Below are positions 50,902 through 59,606 of a stretch of 64,000 nt of DNA, one piece after another. The notes under the pieces are model-generated. The model saw nothing but the letters and a program-made list of their open reading frames with translations, did no database searches and was not told the DNA's origin. Both the position numbers and the translations under genes were made by a program. Each line of letters opens with the position of its first letter. Within the stretch, counting starts at the first letter, position 1. The stretch covers positions 40,377,249 to 40,441,248 of the forward strand of contig OZ038423.1 in the NCBI GenBank assembly GCA_964036155.1, in the 5' to 3' direction. The DNA comes from Diploscapter coronatus. Its lineage: Eukaryota; Nematoda; Chromadorea; Rhabditida; Rhabditidae.

Positions 50902-51288
50902 GCTTGTTCTCGTTTCTAGATAAAAAGCAAATAATTGAATAACTTAAAATAGCTCGATAATAAAATTAATTAAATAAAAAAAGTTTAGCTCATTCACTTA
51001 AAATAAATTAATTAAAAACGGGACTAAAATAGATGTTATGAGTAAGGAATTGGTCATATAGTGGCATATAAAATAATCATAAGCACATGAAATTAATAAA
51101 AATGTTGACTTTTGCAAAGTATTTTAATTTCGTTTCAAAGTTTTCGAAGGCGTGGAAATGAGAAAATTGAACGTGCAAATATAGAATCTCACGGGAACTT
51201 TTTCACTTCTTGATATTTGTATTCGGCTTTAGTAGTTTTTTTTTTTTAAATTATTTTCTTTACACTATCGGAATGCTAGACAGTCTGG

Positions 51289-51390
51289 GCTAGACCCAAG
51301 TTCAATTTACAATGCTTGTAAATCAATTTCTTCACGTACCACTTTTCAAAATCGGTTTACAAAGGTTGTAAGTTGAACTTGGGTCCAAGC
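51289..51390. repeat. MITE-like inverted repeat
   Basis: Arms of about 37 nt share GACCCAAGTTCAA, TTACAA and TTGTAAA in mirrored order around a 25-nt spacer. It is a non-coding foldback sequence. Confidence 0.55.
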
Positions 51391-52360
51391 TCTGGAAAGG
51401 ACGAGCATTAATTAAACAGAGATTTTGTAGTACAACAATTATAGGATTAAAAATTCAGAGAATTTTTATTTATTTGCGTATTACATTTAGCCTTCGAATA
51501 CAATTTTCAGAGATGAACTCGATAATTTATTCATAATTTTCTCCAATTTCATTTTGAAATCGGATGCAACTAAACTATTTTCGTCGGTCTAGCTGCTTTC
51601 TTTCGATGGGAGTTTTGAGTTCGCTCGTTGTTGCGACTGCTAATCCAGAATTGTGTTTTCTAGTGCTCTTTTTCGAATCAATCAATATTCTGAAAACCGC
51701 TTGAAGAAGGATTAGTCTATCGCCCTTTATGGTCATTTGAAGTTACCCCATTTTGGTCTTTTTCGACAGGTAATTATGGTTAATGCAATGATGGTATAAT
51801 GAAATCATTTGCTGAAATTGATAGAAATTGACTCGAATACCATTCTCCAGTCGATTGATACCTATTTTGGTATAGTACCACTCGGGTACCATATGGATGG
51901 TTTTCCATGGACCCATATGGTAACATGATAAAGTGGTAGCACGGTACTTGAGGAAGCAAAAATGAAGTATTGCCTGTAATCTTCTATATCCCGAAAAGAT
52001 TTGTAGAATTCGTTTGGTTTTCGAAAAGTTATGAATTTTTGTCATTTTCATAGCTAGACCTATTCAAACCGCTATACCATTATAGCTAGATCCAAAGTGT
52101 CTTCACAAAAGTTGCTCAGTTTTCCATGTTCTATCGAATGGTATATGATTTGGGGGTCTATCCCTTTTTAAATTCGGCATATGAATATTTAAGAAAAAGA
52201 AAGTAATTCTCACAAGTTATTCATATAAGCTCCTTTTTCGATTGCTGTATTTTCTATGTAGTTTAAACAATTTTCGAATTATTGGTTATTAGTCAAATAT
52301 TCTCCTAATTTCAAATTATAAAATTTCTTGTCAAATTTCATATACTAAAACCTATACACA

Positions 52361-53077
52361 CTGATAAGCAGCAAAGCAAATAATGCTATGAAATAAATTA
52401 AAAGGCGTTAAAATCAACCCTATTTGCGGGCCCGTTTATAATCACTTTACTAAGACTGATTTTATTGACATTCACTCTTAATGTGTAAACAATTAACAGC
52501 TTGGTAAGGACATTTCAATATATGCCCTGTTGAATTATTGCCTAATGTTTCCTGAAATGTCCCTGCTTCCCGGCCCTCTATATAAATATGCCTCTCAACC
52601 TTCGACGCTCATTATTATTGTGATTCTTATTGATTGCTAATTATCGTTGGTTATTGTTACTGGACTGTAAGCTAATAAATATCTGCGAACAGATTCACGA
52701 CCACAAACATATCCCTAACCTACTATTTTCACTCGTTGGTTGGTTGGTTGGACCGGACACTCACGACCAACTGTTTTCGCTACATTTTTTTCTTAGTTAT
52801 ATCAAAGCGCGTTAATGATAATATTTCATAAAAAAGTGGCAACCAGGCTTGTCGGCAGAATGCAAATCCTTATCTAGTATAAAATGCGCAATATCATAAC
52901 CACTTTTGTTTTTCCCATGTTTTATCATGTGATGACTGTTTATAAACATTCGTCATAGAGCTCTTCGCCGATAGTCCCGGTGGCTCCTATACAACTTTTT
53001 ATTTTGAAATTTAAAAGGTGCGCGATTTTTAGAAGCAGGCCCATATGGTACGCAGAGAGTGCCGGCTAATCTTATCA
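52361..53077. promoter_or_regulatory. Cluster of GATA-factor sites upstream of the four-helix gene
   Basis: TGATAAG occurs at 52361-52368 (as CTGATAAG) and 53071-53077 (reverse), with TGATAA at 52922-52927 (reverse) and AGATAAG at 52868-52874 (reverse). In nematodes TGATAA is the target of intestinal ELT-type GATA factors. The number of sites is modest in AT-rich DNA, so the link is suggestive only. Confidence 0.3.
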
Positions 53078-53441
53078 TGGTGTAAACTTTCTTTTAACCA
53101 TATACTTAACCAATACGCAGAACCTCAAAGAATCACCTCATGGATTTCGTTGACAACAGCGCCACTCAAATTAGGATTCGGCCATTTGTTGTATAATATT
53201 ACTCACTCCTTACGTAGCTATAACATAGCACAAAGACGTCATTAAGTGAATAAAATAAGCTCGAAATTAATCGATAGTCCCTTTCCTTCATTTAATCACT
53301 GCATTCCATAGAGTGTCATCAAGCACTGCCTAGTACGATCGTTTCACTTACTTTCTCATTTCCTCTACGTTTGTTATCGGTTAATATTTGACTGAATTAC
53401 TGTTCAAACCCATCGTGAGATATTTCCCAATTTCAGGAAAA

Positions 53442-54551
53442 ATGCCTTCGACTTCTATTGTGTACAACGCCATGGGAAAGGATGAGTCAACCGCGAGCAT
53501 CGTTAGCGAGCCACCCGAACTCGCTGAGCAAGATGTTACAAGCCAGCAGCCTGAACCTGCACCCAAATCACCATTTGTCAGGAACTTCAAAACATGGTTC
53601 GATGCAAATGTATGTCAAGTCTAAACTCTAAGTTTCTAACTAGTAGGAAATTATGTTATAAAAATTGAATCTCAGTGTTAGAGGCTCACTCAATTCCCTA
53701 ATACTTGAAATCATTCAGCTGATCTACCTTCTAATGTACTTGTGGTACCTCGGCCAATTCACCAGCCCCTTTCTTCTCTTCACAATGGTCTACCCGTCGT
53801 GGTTCTCCATCATCTGTAACCTTGCCGGCTCTATTTTGACGGTATGAAAATATTTGAGGCTTCGATTGAAAATGATGACTTCAGGGAAGTTATCTGAAGT
53901 GCACCAATACTATCGTCAAATCAATGAAGAAACAAAGGAGGCTCCTGGTTAAATACGTGAGAATAGGTTTTGCCTTTAATTTTGAAAATGAAAATTTTAG
54001 GGGCTTCTTGCGGTACACTGGAATATTATGACTGTCGGTTCGATAATTCTCATCTATAGTAAGATTTTTTTTAGAAAAAATACTAAATTTAGTATTTCAG
54101 TATGTCGTAAAAATCCGGACGCTTTCAGTAGCAAGGCATCGAAACTCCACGAATGCCCATCATACAGTGCTCTATTCTTGCTGGTGCTTTTCACCTTTGG
54201 TAATATTCGACAATATTGCTTTTGAAATTTATTAGCTTTTTCAGCAATAGACTTCTTCACCTATAAAATTATCATGGCTTATCGCGCCCATCGAAATGCA
54301 CCAGGTATTCTTTATTCGTCGACCTTAGGAGCGCTCAGACTTTATTGGCTCTAGGACGGGCGTTGAGAAATAGCGTAGCAACTGAAAGGAGCGCAGAGTG
54401 CGGTGCTTCTCCGACCCTCTTCACGTATTACGCTATTTCTCAATGCTCGTCTTAGAGCCAAAAAAGTTTGAACGCGCCCATAAATGATGTTTTAGTCGCG
54501 AACCCTCAACCGACCGCAGATGACCCCGAACCACTCCTAAGACAGTCCTAG
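53442..54551 (+). CDS. Four-helix LAPTM-like membrane protein
   Basis: Exons: 53442-53596 (or 53606), 53676-53841, 53885-53956, 54001-54058, 54101-54199, 54245-54304, 54496-54551, about 221 residues. A polar N-terminus is followed by four hydrophobic helices (LILEIIQLIYLLMYLWYLG, SWFSIICNLAGSILT, NIMTVGSIILIYI, ALFLLVLFTFAIDFFTYKI). The tail DDPEPLLRQS carries an acidic dileucine signal (D/E-x3-LL) of the kind used for lysosomal sorting. Topology and tail resemble lysosomal LAPTM-type proteins; that is inference, not a firm family call. The ATG lies 5 nt after a TTTCAG acceptor, probably a trans-splice site. An AATAAA is at 54765. The exon 1-2 junction is problematic. The best donor (GTATGT at 53607) puts exon 2 out of frame, and a weaker GTTCGA donor at 53597 restores it. 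Confidence 0.7.
54331..54479. repeat. Foldback element inside the last intron of the four-helix gene
   Basis: Arms of about 47 nt (54331-54376 and 54429-54479) share TTGGCTCTA, GACG, GCG and TTGAGAAATAGCGTA in inverted orientation, separated by about 50 nt. It occupies most of intron 54305-54495 and looks like a MITE insertion. Confidence 0.7.
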
Positions 54552-55306
54552 GATCCATCCGGCTGTGAGAACTATCTCATCAAGATGAGTCTCAAAATTT
54601 TCTTTCAAATTCTCAATTTTCGGGTAACTTCATGAAATTGATCACATGGGTCTCTACTGTCATTGCATATACAATTTCCCTTATATCCCAAGTGCTGCTT
54701 TTGAATTATGTCATGATATTCATGACTTTTTGCATACTGTGTACGTCTATAGGAAATATCACTGAATAAAATTTTGTGAATTTATCCATTTTCTTATACA
54801 CTAATAATATATATATATATATTTAACTTTGCACTATCCGACGTTTCTGGCAACATTTTTGAGAGAAAATTACATGCAATTTTTCGAAGTTTGATTTTGC
54901 GACCTCAGCATTATCATCAAGGATGTTGGCGGTGCAGTAAAATGGCGCATCGCACCGAAAGCATCCCTGATCATGGAAAGCGATAAAAAGGTTGTTTAAG
55001 CTAAGGGCCCGTTCATACTTAGTTGCAACTTGCAACTCGCTTGAAATAGCATGAGAAATGAAGAGAGCGAAAATGATGCAATCGCGCTGTCTTCACTTGC
55101 AGTGCTATTTCGAGTGAGTCGAAACTAAGTATGCACGGGCTCTAAAACTATATCTTATCTTCATTCACTGCAGTAAAGATGTGCTCTGCGTACTTTTAGT
55201 ATCATGATTTATTCCCTTCCAATTATTTCTTTCCTAACAAGTAGATGTCATTGCTGAAGCTTGGCTGGTTGCTTTCCTGTCAACTCTGTCGGGTGAAATA
55301 TCCAAT
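54552..55306. other. Intergenic between two convergent genes
   Basis: Contains the 3' UTR of the four-helix gene, an AT dinucleotide run near 54810, a full MITE (55003-55143) and the 3' flank of receptor copy B, with a minus-strand AATAAA read as TTTATT at about 55208. Confidence 0.55.
55003..55143. repeat. MITE, full copy
   Basis: Terminal inverted repeats AGGGCCCGTTCATACTTAG and its near-complement (CTAAGTATGCACGGGCTCT) bound a 141-nt element with a second inner inverted pair (GAAATAGCA and TGCTATTTC). It marks the left edge of the segment shared with receptor copy A. Confidence 0.7.
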
Positions 55307-56565
55307 TCAGCTACTATCATGTGATTTCCGGAATTTTGATTCTGATTCGCATTCCTACAGAATACCGATTCTTGAATCTAAATATCTCATGATCTTTCAC
55401 GAGGATTAGCTCTATTATTTCTCACTGTTTAGCTTATTATTTTAATTTGAAGTTGTGCTTTGGGTGATAACTTGCAAACTACAAGATATTATGACAGAAG
55501 GAATAAGAAGAATATGTAGTGTAAGATAGGATATTGTATTCTACTTTTCACTACACTATCTTTAGCCTATGTCTCATTTCATGACATGATACGGTCTGCA
55601 CATTTCCGCTTCGGAGATTTATGAATTCACATTTGCCAGGACATTTAATTTGAAGCCAGATTAGTCTTTATATAAATGACAGTAACTTACTCTCTGATTT
55701 CCGAATACGTAAAATGCCCATTTTGCCTGATTCAGGATCGAAACGACTATTGTCATTGTCTTCAAATATCCTGTCGCTCTGAACTTGTAGCTCATACTTT
55801 AGGTTTGATAAAGCTGTTGGTTATTTTTGCAACAATTTAAATTCAATTGATAGATCTAATCAAGTGGAAAACTTTTGAAACTTGCTTAGCAACAAAATAA
55901 AGACTAACTCTGAAAGAAAGTTGAAACTATATGAAGAGGAGATAAATAGAAAGTTGAGGACGAAGAAATCAATCGCCAGCTGAAATTCCTTGCTCAACTT
56001 CGAGCGGCCTCCCTAAATTAACCTTTTTTAATTAACACATTTGCAAACTTTATTCTTGTTTGATCAATTCATGAACATCCAAGAAATCATTTATTAGGAT
56101 ATAGGATTCGTCTCAGCTCAAAACTCACCCGCGGGTAAATTGCTTTTTCACTCCTCCCGCCAAGAAAAAATTATCCGCGGGTAATTTTCACTAAAACTCA
56201 CGAGTACTCGCGGGTAAGTTTTGAGCTGAGACACAAATCGTGAATTCTCAGACCAATGAAAAAATTTATTAAGTTTTGTATTTTTGTCATGTTTGAACGA
56301 CTAAAATTTATAATAAAAAAATAACCGACCTTAGTAAATTTTGATTTGACAAAGAACTTTTCGTTCTTTTTTCTCAACTGATAAAGTTTAATCACGATCA
56401 AGAAATCTGTTATAATCAAGAAGATAATACATCCACTCTAAATTTATAATTATTTAATTGAACTTTGAAGGAAATATACCTGCAATACGATGTTTGCGTT
56501 CGAGTAAATTTTACTAGCCGGTTTACTGAAATCGTAGTGCCAATAATTCCCATTTATATAAAATT
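55003..56565. repeat. Segmental repeat, copy B (paired with 48615-50085)
   Basis: Nearly identical by eye to copy A from the MITE through receptor exons 6, 5, 4, 3 and the downstream part of exon 2. Differences are scattered substitutions and small indels, plus the longer MITE. Confidence 0.8.
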
Positions 56566-57260
56566 TGTACAAGCAGCACGGGATGAGCAAAGGTACTAAA
56601 TTCGAATTTAATTGAAATTTTTCATTTATTCTTTGATGGAAAAAGTTGCCTATCTAACCTGAAACTGTAGTTGAGATCAAAGTAATGATAGCGAGTGTTA
56701 TTAACGTAAATTTGTAGCCAATTTTCGCAAAGAAGATGGGCTTACAGATGGCCACCAGATGCAGAAACGAGAACATCGGGATGCAAATAAGTTCGTTAAA
56801 CCATCTTGTGGATTGCATCATAATTACTACTATTTGACCTGATTCATCTAAATTTTATTTATCTTCTTTTTTTTTTTTTTAAATTCGTGAGCAACACAAT
56901 GTAAAATTGTTACATTTCTCTTACCACACTTGAAATCAAACATTTAGTAAACTTTATATTTGATTTTCCAATATCTTTAGAATTTTAGGCATCTCGTCTT
57001 TGATAAAGTTGCAAAAATTTAAAGAAAAAAACAATGAACTTACTAAAAATTGATTGTTTCGCATAATAACTTGGAATATCATGAATTACTGAAACGAGTT
57101 GAAAAACAGTATTCCAAAATAGCAGTGTCGACACATAGACTAGAAGACAACTCCCAAAGGCACCTTTTGTAAAGAAAATAGCAAATAAGGCGAAAATATT
57201 GATGAAAATGGAGGAGCTCATCAGACACATGTTCAGAATCGTCAATGCGTCAGGATTCAT
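55307..57260 (-). CDS. Nematode seven-helix chemoreceptor-like protein, copy B
   Basis: Exons in transcript order: 57260-57044, 56847-56659, 56595-56480, 56437-56330, 56012-55909, 55778-55691, 55354-55307, giving 289 residues, the same length as copy A. Exon 1 has the same length as in copy A but only moderate similarity (shared SYYAK-x-SIF and SC-x-L-x-YV). The first part of exon 2 is also diverged (QIVVIMMQSTRWFNELICIP). From CCLYK onward the protein is almost identical. Copy B has an extra 63-nt intron (56596-56658) splitting what is one exon in copy A; 189 plus 116 nt equals the 305 nt of copy A exactly. Both copies look intact, and a chemosensory receptor function is inferred. The last exon has the same frame ambiguity as in copy A. 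Confidence 0.8.
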
Positions 57261-59606
57261 GAGTGAAATGCACTGAAATTCGTACTAGCATTAGTCTTTT
57301 TAATGAATTTGTCAGAATATATTCTAGATTACATTCAGCATTCGAATACAATTCATAATACCAAATTCACGTGAAACATGAGATAATCATTATAAGATTA
57401 ACGATTACGATACATTATTCAAAGCTACGAGAGAAGGATAATACACTCATAAAATTTCAAATATTATCTCGTCAGGTATACCTGTTGTTTCGTCATTTAT
57501 GTATGGGTGGTCAAAACATCTATGATTGAGTGAAGTTATGAAATCTCAATATCATATTTACATAATTTGATAATTTGCAGATTTAAACTGAAGATTACAT
57601 TATTACTATCAAACCAATTATAATCTAAGATTGAAATGGAACGCATGTTCAGATAATAGAAATACAAACGCAAACATATTCAAGCATCATCATAAACGTG
57701 TAGCTGTTTTTAGCTATAAGAAATAAAAATTAAAGTTATTTTTAATAGATTGATCCAATTCAACTTTTAGAAATGTTGAGTCTTACTATATTACTTTCCC
57801 ATTACATATTTTAGTGGGAGTGAGAAATCCGTCTACAACTTTAACTAAAAACGTGAAATTTTTCAGTTTTTTTTATGAGTATTAATTTGTTTTTTAGTTT
57901 CATTGTATCTTAGATTAAGTTTAGTCTATTTTATACAGAATACGAGAAGAAATAGGTAAAGAAATATGGAGATTGATTTCTTTGCACGAATGCACCATAA
58001 TCCTTTCTTATATATGATTGAAATAAATTTTAAAATGTCTAAATTTTCAACTATTCGACAAATTTTACGATATTTTATGTCCAGATCAAAGAAATGTGTC
58101 AAGCGTAAACGTTTCAAGTTTCCCCTCGCCTATCGCTAATTTGCCAACGAATACTCCAGCAAGAGATAGAAAAAAGAAGTGATGTTGAAAAAGCTGACTA
58201 TAAGAAACGTTACATAACGTACAACAAGAAACGAAACGAAAAATCCAAAGGAAAAACGAAACTTTTAGTTGCCAATAACGAAAACGTAGAAAGGCATTCA
58301 TCGGGAGATAGATAAGGAACGTAGTGCATGTAAAATTTGACATTTTGCAGATGAGTATAAGTCAAAAAGTGATACGTATGATTCTTGCTGCTCTCACGGC
58401 AAATTTGTAGAAGATAAGTTCAGTGATTTTCCGCTAACGCTGAAAGAGCTATTTATGCGTGAACACAAATCTCCAAAGTTCAAATAGACAGCTTTTCCAA
58501 TGGCGAAGGATAGCAGTTATGTATGTGCAGTAAAATAAGTTCAAGATGCAAGTTTGCAAATTTCGCTGAACGAATTTGCACAAATGAAGTTAAGTTAGAA
58601 GTGTTGCAATACTAACTGATGAAGGCAAATCAAGAAATTATGCTAATAGAATTTCCAGTAAAGTAAAAAAATGCGGGCTGCGGAACAACCCCTAGCCCGC
58701 CGAGGCCGGCCAGTGGTGTATAATTTGGGGGTCTTCTTTATTTTTGAAAATTCGAAATTTCTCGATTCAACTTAAGATCGATTTTTCTCAAATCACCTAC
58801 CCGAGTTTTTCGACCAAACCTATATCAACAAATTCAGAATTTCATGGGCAATTTTAATATGTACTTTAAAACATCCGGATCGTATTTACAAGAACAAAAA
58901 ATGCATTCTTCTCCGACGACCCGTGTTTTTGACCGTAACTTGTGATAGGAAAGTCAGATCCGAAAAATGTTCGCACCACTCGACTCAGCTCATCGGGCTG
59001 AACAATCTGATATAGGCTTTGGAGTGTCAGACTAACTTTTGAAATTTGACCCCCCGGGCCCGGACTCGGACCTGAAAATGTCGGAAAAAAAAGCCCTAAA
59101 ATCATGATTTTCAGGTCGAATGCAGTCAGAAACTACTAACCATCCCGACCTGGGACCTTCGGAAATTTTGATCCGGCCTCGTCTTTGCTACCTCTCAAAA
59201 TTAGCGAGACCGCGTTTTATTCTTTCCTTCTCTCTCGATTTCCTCCAGCGGCAACTTGCCATTGCATTTGTCGATTTCTTTCTCATCGTTCATTAAAATT
59301 CGCGCGCCTTTTCATGCCTATTTTCTTCGTGGGTTTTGTGATTTTTTCAACATTTCTCGATTTCCCTTTATTTTTCCTGGCTTCTTGGAAAATCTTGATA
59401 CCCTTGGAAAAATAGAAGGTCTTCATACTGTTCTGATTAGAGATAGGCTATTAGAATCTTGATTTTGGAGTTTTTAACGCCACCCCCTATCGATATTCTC
59501 TAATCTCATCATTTAGTTTTTTCTTCGAAATCTTTCCTAAACTTTGAATTGTCTGTTTAGGTGAATCCGCTGTGCAGCAGTGAGTGATTTGGCTGTGGGT
59601 GTGGAG
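57261..59606. other. Intergenic with decayed mobile sequence
   Basis: Contains the promoter region of receptor copy B, a Helitron-like coding remnant (58350-58487), a GC-rich hairpin around 58673-58700, and about 450 nt of compositionally distinct, repeat-like DNA (58700-59180) before chk-2. A TTTAG acceptor at 59559-59560 begins the chk-2 5' UTR and may be a spliced-leader site. Confidence 0.5.
58350..58487 (+). mobile_element. Helitron helicase-like domain remnant
   Basis: A 45-residue open stretch ending in a stop contains CCSHGKFVEDKFSDFPLTLK followed by ELFMREHKSPKF. In nematode Helitron proteins the helicase-like N-terminal region has CC-x2-GK, then P-x2-LK-x-L and N/H-x-S-x-x-F just before the IRxYN motif. 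Sequence on either side (58090-58340) holds Lys-rich fragments in broken frames. No HUH nuclease motif or helicase survives, so this is at most a fossil. Confidence 0.45.

Larger units (their letters stand above)
50902..53441. other. Intergenic accessory region upstream of the four-helix gene
   Basis: No supportable coding region on either strand. It contains the inverted repeat at 51289-51390, a TTGG microsatellite near 52736-52755, a TATATAAA sequence at about 52579, and several GATA-type sites. Confidence 0.5.

Noticed and set aside
51743..52051. 102-residue minus-strand open frame
   Set aside because: No motif, signal peptide or splice context. It has the composition of AT-rich intergenic DNA and contains palindromic ATGG/CCAT stretches.
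58086..58343. 85-residue hydrophobic minus-strand open frame
   Set aside because: It is the complement of Lys-rich broken frames next to the Helitron-like remnant and is better explained as their shadow.
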